A DNA stretch of 64,000 bases from Hermatobates lingyangjiaoensis (GCA_026182355.1 JAPFBL010000118.1:1179001-1243000), one strand, 5' to 3'; counted from the first letter of the stretch, positions 1 through 12,665 are shown. The notes: generated by a model not told the origin, from the letters alone. Made by a program: numbers and translations.

Positions 1-341
1 TTGACTCTGACGAAGACCGCTTGTTACGGTTGAAAGATCTTAGTCTTGTTTTCCCATTTCTTATTGTGGTTTGATCATTGATTGTTGTTTCACGTGTTTA
101 TGTGAAATCTTTATATATATATATAGCTTTCACATAAACAAGTGAAATAACAATCAATGATCAAACCACAATATGAAATGGCAAAACAAGACTAAGATCT
201 ATCAACCGTAACAAGTGGTCTTCGTCAGAGTCAAAAACTCAACTGACCGGTCTCAGTTGGGTTTTTGACTCTGACTAAGACCCCTTGTTACAGTTGAAAG
301 ATCTTAGTCTTGTTTTGCCATTTCATATTGTGGTTTGATCT
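1..341. mobile_element. PLE family A terminal repeats, three alternating copies
   Basis: Copies of one repeat (family A) at about 1-113 (+), 123-246 (-) and 264-341 (+) form a nested palindrome. The repeat runs from TTTTGACTCTGACGAAGACC through GATCTTAGTCTTGTTTTCCC to a tail ending in the hairpin TTTCACGTGTTTATGTGAAA. The same family recurs more than ten times in the window, usually as inverted pairs. I assign it to Penelope-like retroelements by its hammerhead-like core, inverted arrangement and proximity to PLE coding fragments. No reverse transcriptase is present. Confidence 0.7.
3..45 (+). ncRNA. hammerhead-like motif, family A
   Basis: Stem I GACU (3-6) pairs with AGUC (42-45). The core CUGACGA is at 7-13, the extra A at 14. 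Stem II is GACCG (15-19) with CGGUU (27-31), closing in a G-U wobble. GAAA is at 32-35, the self-complementary stem III AGAUCU at 35-40, and the cleavage-site U at 41. The single inserted nucleotide before stem II departs from the classical hammerhead. Confidence 0.5.
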
Positions 342-365
342 AATAATATATATATATATATATAT
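342..365. repeat. TA microsatellite
   Basis: (TA)n between family A and a PLE coding fragment. Such tracts separate nearly all PLE pieces in the window. Confidence 0.9.
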
Positions 366-660
366 TCGTGTATACTGGCAGCAAGTCTTCTTTTAAACAA
401 GTGTTGTTAAAAAGCACAGCGGCTTCAGCATTAATAATCTTTTTAGAAAGATGTTCTATTTGCCTTATTATTTTCTTATAATTCACTGGTAGCTCAAAAA
501 TTAATCTACCTAATTCCTATGCTTGTCATGGAATTAGGTAGATTAATTTTTGAGCTACCAGTGAATTATAAGAAAATAATAAGGCAAATAGAACATCTTT
601 CTAAAAAGATTATTAATGCTGAAGCCGCTGTGCTTTTTAACAACACTTATATATATATAT
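366..660. pseudogene. PLE N-terminal coding fragments, head-to-head
   Basis: A palindrome centred near 512. The + arm (about 521-640) encodes FELPVNYKKIIRQIEHLSKK and then IINAEAAVLFNN. The - arm (about 366-505) encodes the same peptide followed by a T-C-L-K-type continuation and LLPVYTNIY-like residues. The pattern (K-x-I-R-x-I-E, then NAE-AA-x-x-FN, then LLP-Y-T) recurs at 12.7, 34.3 and 35.0 kb and is typical of the region before the reverse transcriptase domain of PLEs. Only the ends survive. Confidence 0.6.
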
Positions 661-662
661 AT

Positions 663-1012
663 ACAAAACTAAAGTTTATCGGGACTCGGTCAGTTCTTCA
701 GGTTCAAATTAAACTCTCATTGCCAACGTTTCGGTCTTTATTTAAAACCTTTTTCATAGGCAGAAGTATAAATTCAGCAGTTCAGTGTCACATGTTCATT
801 CAGACTACAGTTGTTTGTTAAAATCCACATACTATTTTTTGTTTGTAAAATAATTTGTAATGTAATACTTAGTTTTTCTATTTCAAAATTTATACTTCTG
901 CCTATCAAAAAGGTTTTCAATAAAGACCAAAACGTTTGGCAATGAGAGTTTAATTTGAACCGGAAGAACTGACCGAGGCCCGATAAACTTTAGTTTTGTT
1001 TCTATTCTACTA
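663..1012. mobile_element. PLE family F inverted pair
   Basis: Two inverted copies (663-790 on -, 876-1012 on +) share a GATAAACTTTAGTTTTG end and a block around AAGACCGAAACGTTGGC. That block keeps stem I GCC/GGC, GAAA and an ACGU palindrome of the hammerhead-like motif, but the CUGANGA core is degraded. Confidence 0.6.
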
Positions 1013-1016
1013 AATA

Positions 1017-1112
1017 TATATATCCTGAAGACGGATTGCCCGAAAATTTGAGTGTGTAAGTCTATTTCTTTACTTTGTGTGTTACCTATCTTCAATTTTG
1101 AACTGTTATATA
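1017..1112 (+). mobile_element. PLE family B 3' end
   Basis: The family B terminus: CCTGAAGACGGATTGCCCGA, then TTTGAGT and a TTTGTGTGTTAC block, ending in a TA tract. It is homologous to the ends at 23.2-23.5, 33.0, 34.1 and 51.2 kb. Confidence 0.65.
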
Positions 1113-2880
1113 TATATATTATTTAAATTAATTGTAAAATTTGTTAAACTGAAGTTGACTGTGAATTTGTGAGTAAGTGATGAGTGATGAGTCAGCAAGG
1201 TCAATTGGATAGAGCTGACTCAGGACTTAACCGTGACCAGTCGCCATTATGTGCATGAAAAGTAAAAGAGGTCTGGTCACTTTTGGACACTCGGCAGTAT
1301 ATCGAAACCTTCGCGACAAACAGCCAATGATAAGAGGCTTTCAATCCAGGTGTGAGACTTTGTCTTGTCTGTTTGTCTGCTTTATTTCAAAGGGTTCACC
1401 GAACCAGAGACTAAAACAGGCAGCTGACCATACCTGCATGCAGCTGAGCAGGTACAGTAGGACATTTGATCCGATACTATCAAAACAAGAGGGTACTATG
1501 GACGACCGGGGCTCCTAAAGGGTTTTCTCTCCAGCCCGCCCTTGAGGTCGGACTCGTAGTGGCTGTTGGTTCTCATCTAAGTTGGGTAGACTCTTGTGGT
1601 CACTGTGTGAGAAGCAGTAACTTCTCGGGAGGATGCCTGCTTTGCATACCGGAGAGCTAGAGACCCCAAACGCCTACCAGTGGGAACGGGCCGTGAACTC
1701 AGCTGAATAGACTGAACAACTGGTACTTGCTTTATAGCCGCTTTGGCTTTTGGCGGGATCTCAGAGTGGGGGTGATTTAGATACACCCCTCTCTCGAGCC
1801 CTTTGTTACGAATAGAGACCTTAAATGCTCTCTAACCTTTTATTGACACGAACCAGGTGGTGTTTAGCCAACAAACGATTTTTAATATCTATATGAGTCG
1901 TTCTCATTGTACTGAATACTCTCCATAATGAGGCCCTGATGGGTCAAATTAACTGTCATTGAAATCTCTGGTCCAGGGGTACGGGCATTGCCCTCTTCGG
2001 AGGAGCACTACCCAGCTCCTAAGAGTCGTATGGTAGTCCTTAAACTGTCAGCATGGTAGGTGCTGGTCACTAAATTTAGGTGTAAGTGTAAAAACCTGTA
2101 TAGACGAACTTTACTAAAAAAAAAAACAGTTTTGAATTTGGTCGATTTTGAATAGTTTTTTATTTGTATAGTGTGATTTTGAAAGTCACGGTGGATTAAA
2201 GGAATAGTATTAACATAACAGGTTTGACGTAATGTTTGTTCTAAGGTGGATTGACGTTGGAGTGGCCTAGAAGTATTGTCTCAGCTAATAATGGGCCTGT
2301 CGTGGACTTGAAGACCCTCTTGACAGGTGGAGGTCTGTGGAAGACCACACCGGAGGGCTGGGCCGACCATAACAAGGGCCGAAAAGCCTAGTGAAAGTAA
2401 CTTGAGCTTGCACAAGACACGTGGGATGCCGCCGCCGTCTTCAACCGCCTCCGGCCAGCACAAACCCACGTCCAAGCACACACACACACTCAAGAATTAG
2501 TCCCCTATAACGGTTATTTTTAAAATTTTAATATCTCGGCGCATCCGAGATTAAAATTAAAAGATAAAACGTTTTTGGCTTTGGTGGGCGGCCAGACGGT
2601 TTCTTTTAACGGACCCCTAATGAAACACTTGGTGCAGACAAGCATCTTGGTCTGTCTGACCATTACTTGCCTTCACACATCTACAATTACATCTCCATCG
2701 CACTCCTATAATGATACCGAAAATCAATTTTAATTATCCTTCTTATTGAAAACATGTTTCTCCTATATTCACTCACCCTTGTGGACTGTATCAATCTATA
2801 ACTTTGGAGACTTTAACAGGAAATAGGTGAGGAGATTGATCATTTGTTGCGCATAATAATAAATTTATACATGGAGAAAG
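1113..2880. other. unassigned intronic stretch
   Basis: Moderate GC with short unrelated open frames and no recognised domain. 1180-2090 looks like an old repeat (stop-interrupted in all frames), but I cannot assign it. Confidence 0.5.
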
Positions 2881-2885
2881 AGCGC

Positions 2886-2919
<34 letters not shown>
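2881..2919. repeat. GA microsatellite
   Basis: GCGCGC followed by about 15 GA units. Confidence 0.95.
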
Positions 2920-2923
<4 letters not shown>

Positions 2924-3496
2924 GTATATATTTTAATTTTCTTGTTTTAATTACCTTAATTATCAGATAAATATATTTAATTCACTTCTTAATTATTTTT
3001 TATTTTATTAATTTATCAATTCTCTGTTTAATTAAGTTTTATATTTATAAAGATTGCTTATTATTATTATTATTCACCTATTTCTATTATTTGTTTCGTT
3101 TAACTTGTGGCCAACCTGCATATATTCTTCTGTGAACCATTCGAATTAAAAGGATATAAGGTTATTGAAATACTTTGATATTGAAATTGGCTTACACTCA
3201 ATAGTACTTGTATATATCAGCAGCAGGCCGCTTACGGTGCCTTTAGCATAACTCCCATTATGATAATATAGCCCTGTGCCTTTCTTCTATTGCTTTTTAT
3301 CGTATTAGGGCCAATGCGTTTTATCTTATTTACTTTCAAGTTATTCTATATATTGGCAGATTGCAAAACATCAACTAATCGAACTAACAATTAATAGTAC
3401 GAGCATATCATCAGTGACTGAAAACTAATGATCTAAAAACAGACACCAGTAGTTCAACATTATTAGAGATATACAAGTAAAAAAAATAACATATAC

Positions 3497-3652
3497 TTTC
3501 AGCCTCTAATTTTCGTTTTAAAACATCATCAGGAGAAGAAGATAAGGGATGCTAAGTGAACAGTTGCTATGCATTAATCACTGCGGTGCGTTTGTTTCCC
3601 TCTCTTTCTTCTCCTGACAATGGTTTTAACCAAAAATTAGAGAGTGAAAACA
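3497..3652. mobile_element. PLE family C-like inverted pair (decayed)
   Basis: The left part (3497-3545) is the reverse complement of CTGATGATG...GAAAATTAGAG; the right part (3605-3652) reads CTCCTGACAATGG...AAAATTAGAGAG. They are two degraded copies of the family C terminus. Confidence 0.55.
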
Positions 3653-4061
3653 TATTTTCCTTTACTTCTGTATCTTTATTTACGTTACATGTTTTAAATT
3701 TTGGGAGCAGTCCTGGTAAGCATATATTATTAAAAATATACACACAATTAACAGTACCTTACTTTTTCTTAAGTTTTTCTGTCTTCTTGAATTACGTTTA
3801 TGTAGTTTTATTTAAACTAAATAACATTATTATACTTACTGTCAACATGTTTCGACTCTTTCCTAGAGCCATCTCTTCCTTTTAACATGGGAGGTATGTT
3901 ATTTTAGTTTATGTAACCTGCTCGGACCGTCCCCATCTGTCTCTTAAGCCAACCTTATTCCAAATATTTGACATCTTAATACCTGTATACTTATGAAACT
4001 CTGATGTTTGTGTTTAAATATTTCCACACTCTCTAAATTGAATACAATATTATAGAATTTT

Positions 4062-4132
4062 GGTGGGTATCGAAACCCACGACTTTGGCATTGGACATCC
4101 AACGCGCTACCGTCTGCGCCACGGGGACTTTT
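4062..4132 (-). repeat. tRNA-like sequence (SINE head or decayed tRNA)
   Basis: Read on the - strand it starts GTCCCCGTGGCGCAGACGG, with a good pol III A box (TGGCGCAGACGG) and a B-box-like GGGTTTCGATACCC. The T-arm pairs, but the 3' acceptor strand does not match the 5' strand and the anticodon arm is distorted. It is probably a tRNA-derived SINE fragment. Confidence 0.55.
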
Positions 4133-7100
4133 ATAAAATAAGCTTCCAAAACCTGATATAAATGACGTCGAAGCATTAAATAATAGTTTTTCTACATAAG
4201 TTATAATGATTTAATTATAATAAATTTAGAAAGAGAAAATTTAATGAATAATCGATGAGAATATGAAATAATTAGTTAATATATCAACAAATGATTTTTT
4301 TTATAGTTAACACTTTCTTTTAGAAATTGTCATACTAATATAAGCAAAACATTAACAGCACACAGTTATGTCCGTAATCAAGAAACATTGTTATAATGCC
4401 CATATTTTTTTCTCTTGATATATCTATTTCAATAAAAATGATAGAGTAAGGCTCCCGCTGCATTAGGAGGTACAGAAAAGTTCTTAATAAAACTAATTCT
4501 CTCTAAATTAGAATTAGACAAATTCTTCTTGTTGTCAAGAGAGGAACGGCTGCTGATATTTATAATGCTTGAATCAGTCTTACTTGTGGGTCGAATTTAC
4601 TAAATTCCATTTAACTAGTAATATGAGAGTTCAAGAAAAAGATGAGGAATACTTTAAATTTCTGATAAATATTAGTGAAGACAGAGTTGAAAAGAATGCA
4701 AATAAAGAGATTATTACTTCCCAAAAACATGTTTATCCGTGCACATAATGTTGATCAGTGTATTGAGTACATTTATTCTTCATTCGGCAACCAACAAATA
4801 TTTTTCACAGAAAATTCTATATAAGGTCCATTCAACGAAACAGACAGTGAAATTAATCATAAATTCAATGACTAATTTCCAGGAGAAATTAAACAATATT
4901 TGTTATACAACACGGTTTGTGTAGGAACAGAACCCACACATTAACCTCAAGAATTTCTTAACTCACTAGAGTTGTCTGGATTGCTCGAACATAAGCTAGA
5001 ACTCAAAAAGGAAGGTCCTGTCATGTGTATGTATGAGAAATACTGATCCACCGCGCTTATTTCATGGAACAAGCTTGAGGAGATTTATGATAAAGTAATT
5101 GTTTGTAAAATTATCGCTTCACGGTTTCAATGAGAAATAATTTTAATTCCAATATTGAAAATTGTTTTATCTGAAGAGAACAACATTCCTTTTTCAACTA
5201 TTCAATTTTCAATTCTGTTAGCATTTGCCATCACTATTCGTAAGTCTCAAGAAGAGATTCTACAGAAAGTTTTAGTTCATTTATGTAAAACAGCATTTCA
5301 ATACGGCTAATTACATTTTGCTCTCAGTAGGCTCAAACAGAAAGAAAACATTAACGTTTTTTTTTTTGGAAAATTCAAATTGTACAAAAATTGTAAATAA
5401 AGAGAACTGTCTTAAAAATGTGTTCATTATTAGGAATGTATTAATTTAGAGTTTATCTGGATTTATGTGAACATGATTTGATTAAAAAGGAAGGTATTGG
5501 ATGACCCAACGGGTCAGAGGTATTCTAGTCACTATTAAAGTTGTTACAACTAGACACTATATTGTATGTTAAGATTCGGCTTCTGTTCTTTAATATAGAG
5601 GCCTTGTCAAATTGAATTTGTGGTCACTGCAATACCTCTAAATGAGTAAGTAAGATGGACGGTTAAACGCCTTGAAAGCTTCTCTCTAGTCGGTTCAATA
5701 TGCCTCGACTGCTGGGCTTTACATTGCTAGTTTGGAATGTATGTTGGTATGTTAGATGACTACAATGAAGCTCCGTGGAGTCAACTATCGGCTTATTGAA
5801 TATCAGTAACTGCCTAGTTTTTTTTATTTTCATTATATACAGCAAGCACTATTTTATCCTCCTCATCTGTAAGTATGACATTACTCAGTGTTATATTTCA
5901 GAGGGCTTCCTCATCTCGCTCATATGCACTATTCAGGTATGCTTCGAATCGGCTCATATCTTTCTACTTGTAGCGAGTTTGTTGTGATCTCTTGTTCGTG
6001 TTTCCTTTCTGTAACTTTAGTTTGCATGTATCTATCAAAGGCTAAACTACAGTAAGAAATTCAGATAAATAACTAAGATCTTTAAAAGGAACAACATCTT
6101 TCGAGTACTTGTAGTTCTTCTTGAGGTTCCACTTGCTTATAGGATATGTGGAGTGTAACTTAGACTTGTTCCATTAAAAGAAATATAACGTTCCAAAGTA
6201 CATTGATGTTTTTGCTTCATTTTTTTTTTTTTTAAAAAAATTGTAACCAATAACTTTAATTTTGCCATTGTAGTTGATTGTGGGTATAAATATGCGTATT
6301 TGTTGGTATGAGTTTTGTGCTTAGGTATTGAATCTGTTTAACGGTGAAATATGTTGTTGAACTGATAATGTGTAGAGGGGAAATTGAAATGGACGGTGGC
6401 TTTGCTTTAGCCTGACTGAGTGATAACGCGGCAGGTAATATCGGAGTTAGTTATTGTTGCAGAACATTGGTGTGATTCAGGACCTATAAGGCAAATGAGC
6501 CGGCTCCAAGCGGAAGGTTGTGTTAACATTCACCACCCATATTCTCCTATTTACTGGCGCCATCAAACTTCAACCCTCTATTTGCCAAAGTTTTTTTTTT
6601 CTTTTATGCGGTCTCAAGCCAAATTGCTTTTGCCTTCTAAAACAAAAGCCGGCAATAATTAAAAGTCAAAAAAACTTTACGCTGTTCTTAAATATGATAC
6701 ATGAATAACGTGTCAACTATTCGACAAGTTTGCTTCAACTTCTCGAATAAATGTTAGTTAAATGATTTTAATAAGGACGTAAATCGTATTACCTTTTTCT
6801 CGTTAGACCGAATAAATAAGTTTATTACCTATCAGAGCAAGACAACTAGAATATGAGCGGGGTATACTTTAAAAATTTGACTAGTTTTCATATTATTCAG
6901 AAAAGAAGTTATATTATCATTGGAAATTTAAAAAAAAATTGACATAAATATAAAATCTTTTATAGTTTATATTCTTGAAACCTTGTGGCAGATTATATCC
7001 CAAATGTATAGTATATATAACTATATTAGTTGAGTAAATAACACGTGATTTCCATTTACATTTGTGATAGATCTGACAAGCAAATTGACCTATCCAATAG

Positions 7101-7147
7101 TCATATATATATACGGTACTGTTTTCTTGACCACAAAATATTAACAA
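4133..7147. other. unassigned AT-rich intron
   Basis: No credible exon, RNA gene or repeat family recognised. Only short open frames of biased composition are present. Confidence 0.5.
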
Positions 7148-7341
7148 ACACTTTTTCTTTTTTTCGGAGTTTGGTCAGGGTAAATATATGGAATCACCTT
7201 TTTGCCAACGTTTCGTCTTTATTTCAAGAACCCAGCCTTCTTTTATAGCCCTGAGGATGTCTTGAAATAAAGACGAAACGTTGGCAAAAAGGTGATTCCA
7301 TATATTTACCCTGACCAAACTCCCAGAAAAAGAAAAAGTGT
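7148..7341. mobile_element. PLE family G palindrome
   Basis: A near-perfect inverted repeat of about 95 bp per arm around AAGAACCCAGCC. Outer sequence is AAACACTTTTTCTTTTTTTC and its complement. The + arm carries an intact hammerhead-like motif at 7248-7285. Confidence 0.75.
7248..7285 (+). ncRNA. hammerhead-like motif, family G
   Basis: Stem I GCC (7248-7250) pairs with GGC (7283-7285). Core CUGAGGA is at 7251-7257 and the extra U at 7258. Stem II is GUCUU/AAGAC. GAAA is at 7275-7278, the palindromic stem III ACGU at 7278-7281, and U at the cleavage position (7282). Every hammerhead element is present apart from the inserted nucleotide. Confidence 0.6.
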
Positions 7342-7533
7342 TATATATATATATATATATATATATAAAGATTTCACATCTACATGTGAAATAACAATCA
7401 ATGATCAAACCACAATATGAAATGGGAAAACAAGACTAAGATCAGTTGAGTTTTTGACTCTGATGAAGACCGCTTGTTAGGGTTGAAAGATCTTAGTATT
7501 GTTTTTCCATTTCATATTGTGGTTTGATAATTG

Positions 7534-7583
<50 letters not shown>

Positions 7584-7760
7584 CAAACCACAATAAGAAA
7601 TGGGAAAACAAGACTAAGATCTTTCAACCGTCTTCGTCAGAGTCAAAAACCCAGAAGACCGCTTGTTACGGTTGAAAGATCTTAGTCTTGTTTTCCCATT
7701 TCTTATTGTGGTTTGATCATTGATTGTTATTTCACGTGTTTATGTGAAATAATATATATA
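7342..7760. mobile_element. PLE family A copies with TA tracts
   Basis: Alternating copies at about 7370-7446 (-), 7447-7533 (+), 7580-7645 (-) and 7650-7755 (+), separated by TA tracts at 7342-7367 and 7534-7580. Confidence 0.75.
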
Positions 7761-8039
7761 CTTATATACATGTTGTTTATGTATATATACTCTCATAATT
7801 ATAAACATATCATAATTTAAACATTAGCAACTGGCTTTTTCAAACTTGACTCAGTCCTGTCATCTCAGAGAGTTGACAGCTAGTGGATATTTGTTTACTT
7901 TTTCTTACTGTACTCCTTTGTTTACCCTAACATCTCTCCCTGGATTATTGCCTTTCTTTCACTTTACACTCTTTAATATACCTCTCTTCCCTCCCGCTCT
8001 TCTTAATCCTTTGCCATGATGTTTCTACATCTTGTGGTT

Positions 8040-8130
8040 TAGTTGGGTTTGGACTCCTACAAAGACCGCTTGTTACAGTTGAAAGATCTTAGTCTTTTTT
8101 TCTCATTTCTTATTGTGGTTTGAACATTAG
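8040..8130 (+). mobile_element. PLE family A end
   Basis: A diverged + copy from GTTTGGACTCCTACAAAGACC to ATTGTGGTTTGAAC. Confidence 0.65.
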
Positions 8131-8689
8131 CATGTCGTAATATACATCTTACTCTAATGCTACATTTATTTACAATAATTTACACTTTTTAAAAGATTGG
8201 ATGAGGAAGTCTGAGAAGCTATTGCCGCAGTTCTGTTTTATTAGATTTCTGTTTGGAGGCGTTTGTGACCTCAGTACCTTAGAGATGAATCTTAATGAAG
8301 GTTGTTCCTTATGGATGTAAGATGGGAATTGATCCTCGGTTTGTAATGTTACGTATATCACAAGTATATTAAGCAGTATCCAGCAGTTTGCACTATGCAG
8401 ATATGCCTTGAACATTTATTGGTCTACCAGGAACTGTGTCAGTTGTCAAGTTATTGAAAGGTGACTCATATATAATATCTCCTCATCTGAATCCCTTGTG
8501 TCATTTTACCCGCTTGAGATTCTACCCATATACTGTGTACTGTGGAATCAAGAATCTGTGAGTATTATGGAGTTTGGATCTGTGAGTTCATGTTTGGACT
8601 GAGATGGTTCGTTCATTGTCATATAGTCTACATATGTGTGTCTTTACCCAAGAGAAGGTGACCGTTATTTTGTTCTCTAGTAACAGTAG

Positions 8690-9560
8690 TTTTGTTATTA
8701 TTTTTCCTAATAAAGGAAAGTGACGTTTATTGTATTTTTTCCTTACCGGCAGTACCTCTCCCATGAGGATATATTTTAGCAGTATGTTCTGCTTGAAGCA
8801 ATATATACAATACATTTTGTTAAAATGTATTTTACAGTTTTGCCAAATATTTAGACAATGTTTTTTTACCGTACATATAAATATTTACATATATTGGTGA
8901 TTATATGCTTACATAATTCGATGGGTCTCCAACCGTCGCTTCGCAAGTGCGCTTGGTGTCCCTACCTCAACTCTCCTGATGATGGTCCAACCGAAAATTA
9001 GAGACAGTAAGTGTGTTTGTTCCTTTGTTCTGTGTCTGTGATTTACCGTCAAACGTATTTACGTATAATTTAATATTGATAAATACTTGGAAATTTACTT
9101 GCCTTTCACATCATTTTAAGTTATTCTTGATGGTAGATATTATATTGACATTTTTGGTTCTTTTTTTTATTTTTGGTCTAAAATAGTTTTATGTACTAAC
9201 TTCACAAAGGCCTGGAATGGTAGGCTATTTCTTCATCTACAAGGTCTTGCTTTGATGGAGGCTATCCTTTCCACTAATGATGACTAGCTCATTACATAGT
9301 TCAGACCTTGTATTTTCTTCTAACTCTCAGTCATATATAAGGTGTTTACCGTTTGTTGGTGGTTTCTAAAACAGTTGCAATATTCAGTATCTCTAACTCC
9401 AATTCATTGAAGTAGAGTGTATGAGTCTGTTTTTCCTCACGAGCAGTACCACTACCATGAGGGAATTTATTATCACCAGAATGCTCCACTTAAAGCAATA
9501 CATACATTATATTACATTTTTATGTTGTATTGTTAAAATTATAGTTTACAATTTCGTTTT
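8690..9560. repeat. diverged direct repeat pair
   Basis: About 8735-8845 and 9435-9555 align as direct repeats (CAGTACC...CCATGAGG...GCAATA-ATACA), about 700 bp apart. A PLE family C end lies between them. Confidence 0.5.
8920..9035 (+). mobile_element. PLE family C 3' end with intact hammerhead-like core
   Basis: The hammerhead-like motif is at 8972-9004: stem I UCUC/GAGA, canonical CUGAUGA at 8976-8982, one extra U, stem II GGU/ACC, GAAA, palindromic AAUU and A at the cleavage position. It is followed by the family C tail CAGTAAGTGTGTTTG. Confidence 0.6.
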
Positions 9561-9589
9561 ATGAAATATTTACACTTCGTGTTTGTTTA

Positions 9590-9593
<4 letters not shown>

Positions 9594-9634
<41 letters not shown>
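9594..9634. repeat. GT microsatellite
   Basis: About 19 GT units ending in GCGCG. It generates spurious open frames on both strands. Confidence 0.95.
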
Positions 9635-9637
<3 letters not shown>

Positions 9638-9827
9638 TTTGTTTCTTTGTTTATTTGTTTATGAGTTCCTAAATTTGTACAAAAAGTTCTGTAAGGTGAT
9701 GTACTTATATTACTTATGCTTATATACTTATACTCAAGACATACGGAAAGATATTTAAGAATACATTTACATCTAAGTAGTTTGTCCAGGATTTGATATA
9801 GTTGAGTGTCATCATAAGAAATCGTAG

Positions 9828-9893
9828 AGTGCCAATGATTAATGTCAACATCGTTAGTGTCAATGATTAATGTCAATATCGTTAGTGCCAATG
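9828..9893. repeat. 27-bp tandem repeat
   Basis: Between two and three copies of a unit containing CAATGATTAATGTCAA and CATCGTTAGTG. Confidence 0.8.
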
Positions 9894-10969
9894 ATTCTTG
9901 GTTTGAATTCCATTAATGATTCTACATTTTTTATTCACGAGATGGAAAATTTTGTCAAATCCTTCTTCTCATATACATAAAGCAATCCGGAATGCAAAAT
10001 TTAGGAAACTGGATCATACATAACAAAAATAAACTCTAAAGAAGAAATAATGTTAGTATAGGTGTTGAAAATCAAAGAAACATCTAAACAAGACAGGTAT
10101 GTTTAACAGTTATAGGAGATATGGGACTGTCTGGTTAGGACATTAACCGAAGAGGTATGAATTCAAGAAACAGCTTAAGGACAAGAATGTTGGACTGCTA
10201 ACTAACAGTAAATAAATGTGTTTGTAAAATAAAATAGAGCACAAATGTGTAGAACTGGTTGTCACTCAAACATAAAAAAATACGCAAAGAACATATGGGT
10301 TTGGATTGTATAATATACATCTACAAGATGATTGTGTTTCGGAATAATATGCACCTACTTGGGTCAGATTTTAAAAACAAGATGATATCCCAGGAAAACA
10401 TTGAACAGTTAGATTTTCATAAAATGAAAATGTTTCAGATAAACGTGTGTCTATTTGGATCAGTTCCCAGAAAAACATTGATTACATTTTGATGAAATAT
10501 TGGATGTATGAAATATTGGCACAAGATGAATGTTATTCAGAAACACAGTGATGAGTTATTGACAGAAGATAATTGTGATGTGAGAAAACCATGTAAATGG
10601 TCGGAGCTGTTATTGCCATAATGGGGTGTGTTTGAGTAAAAACATGGTTAGCAGTACTGAAGACATGGCTGTGGCTGGCTCAGTTATTGACAGGAGAACA
10701 GCTAAGAGCCAGAGCGGGCGACCTGCCAGCTCTGCTGGAACAAGACCAAGAGCTTTTGTAATTAACACTTGACAAGCCGTCTCTTATCTTCAACCATCCC
10801 TGGGAAACATCCCTTGGACCACCGAAAGAAATCCTGCGTGCGGTGTTTTACTTGCCCTACTGCCTGCGTCTGCTGCACTCCAGCCTCTTAACACTTGTTA
10901 CTAGTGTTTGCTGTCTCATTCAATCTAAACAATAGTATCGTGAAAAATCAATATAAGTGAACAGGATTT
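9894..10969. other. unassigned intron
   Basis: No recognised element or coding exon. GC rises around 10680-10900 without any domain I can name. Confidence 0.5.
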
Positions 10970-11228
10970 TGGTTAGGTTAGGTTGCATTGGCAGTCCCCC
11001 ACTATGGCCAAACATTGGCTCTTTGTGACACCTTATAAAGAAGTTTGATTCTACATTGAGAATCCTAAATTTTAACTAACACAAGTATATTTAGAGTAGG
11101 GATCTTTAACGAATACCTGACATCGTACGTGCGTCGGTCCCGAGCCTGTACGATGTCAGGTACTCGCTAAAGATCCCCACTCTAAATACACTTGTGTTAG
11201 GTAAAATTGGGCATTCCCAATGTACGAG
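10970..11228. mobile_element. tRNA-SINE 3' halves, inverted pair
   Basis: The - copy spans about 10970-11130, starting at its TAACC-repeat tail. It meets a + copy (11132-11228) that starts in the GGTCCCGAGCCTGTACGATG body. Both lack the tRNA head. Confidence 0.8.
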
Positions 11229-11559
11229 TAGGATCTATGAGAGATTCAATATTCCCTAAAGGAATCAGCCCTAAGAATGAAAAAGGGGTTCTCTAATTTA
11301 AACAAGAAAATAAAAAAAACGTAATTTATTTCAAAAAATCACTTAAAAAAACTATATTTTTAAACACTATAACTAGTATAACACACAAGCTTCTAGCCTA
11401 CTCATTGAACATCGATAGTTTTTAAAACTTCTATAAAGCTTGTTACAACAGCTGGTATGTAATTTTAGAAGTAACTAGTACTCATTACAACATTAAGGTA
11501 TGGTTACAAATGGTATGTAATTAGTGGTATGTATAATAAAGATTATTATTCTGAGGTAG

Positions 11560-11765
11560 TGCAATCAGTTACTATGTAGTATTTACTCATTGTAGGGTAA
11601 AAAGCCATACAAATAAGTTTAACAGTCTAAACAACGCGTTTCTAACACATAGTGTTCTTCTTCAGCCATAAACCAAAGAAATATACGTATTTCTTATTTT
11701 TATAAACAACGTGTTCGAAACACGTTGTTTAGTTTATTAAACATCAATATGTGGAGACTGTTTTA
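11560..11765. mobile_element. PLE family E ends, inverted
   Basis: The - copy at about 11570-11670 has a CTGAAGA core, GAACAC hairpin, GAAA and ACGCGT. A + copy starts at 11703 (GTGTTCGAAACACGTTGTTT) and continues through TTAAACATCAATATGTGGAG. The terminal sequence (ATACTACATAGTAACTGATT) is shared with 27.5, 29.6 and 48.2 kb. Confidence 0.65.
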
Positions 11766-12499
11766 TTAGATTTTTAATCTATAGTGTATTACGTATATAG
11801 ATGTGTTGAAATATTGTGGATTAACGTGAATGCTTTGACAGATCCTGTCAACTGGAGTGATCTGCCAGTTGAATTCAGCTATTCTTAGGAGAAGATATGC
11901 GGCACAATATTGCCTACATATAACTAGAGGGGTTTTAATTAAACTGAAAGTTCCCAGTGACACTCGGAACAGTTAATAAATGCAGGAACCATCTGCGATC
12001 GTCAATTCTAACTTATCCCTCCTTGAATGAAATCCTCCCGTGATTTCGGGGGGAGGCTATAAACGAGAGGGTTGGTTTTTTTCTCTCTCTCTCTGGGGTT
12101 CAGTTATTGTTGCCATGTCTGACCGTGTCAGAGGGGTAGGGGTACAGGAGGAGGAGGGGTGTGAGAAAGATGGGAGATTAGTCGTGGCTTGAGCCATTGG
12201 GGGACCGTGACGAGTTCTAATTAATATGGGGGGCATTTAGACCAGATCTGATTGCTCTCAACTAACCCCACCCCCCTAACATTTGTGTGTCACAGCAGAC
12301 CAGGACCAGTCAGCTCTGAAACCCATTCACTTTTAAACTAATCGCTTGCTCCATCTAGCTTTCATACCAGATTCATCATCATCAGCAACTAGAAAATAAT
12401 GACGGACTTTTATATATTCACAATGATACTCTGTTATCTCCATAAATCTCTTCATCCCTTCCTTACTTGCCATTCTTTCCTCTCACTCCCTCTATTTCC

Positions 12500-12617
12500 T
12501 TATCAATGATCAAAACACAATAAGAAATGGGAAAACAAAACTAACATCTTTCAACCGTAACAAGCGGTCTTCGTCAGAGTCAAAAACCCAACTGGATATA
12601 TATACACACAAGTATAT

Positions 12618-12662
<45 letters not shown>
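12500..12662. mobile_element. PLE family A end (-) and TA tract
   Basis: A reverse-strand family A copy at 12505-12595, then a TA microsatellite (about 12618-12662). Confidence 0.7.

Positions 12663-12665
<3 letters not shown>

Noticed and set aside
1249..1786. Overlapping open frames on both strands near 1.2-1.8 kb
   Set aside because: No domain, and frames overlap on opposite strands in a GC-richer patch that looks like an old repeat.
4062..4132. Functional tRNA gene
   Set aside because: The acceptor strands do not pair and the anticodon arm is distorted; more like a SINE head.
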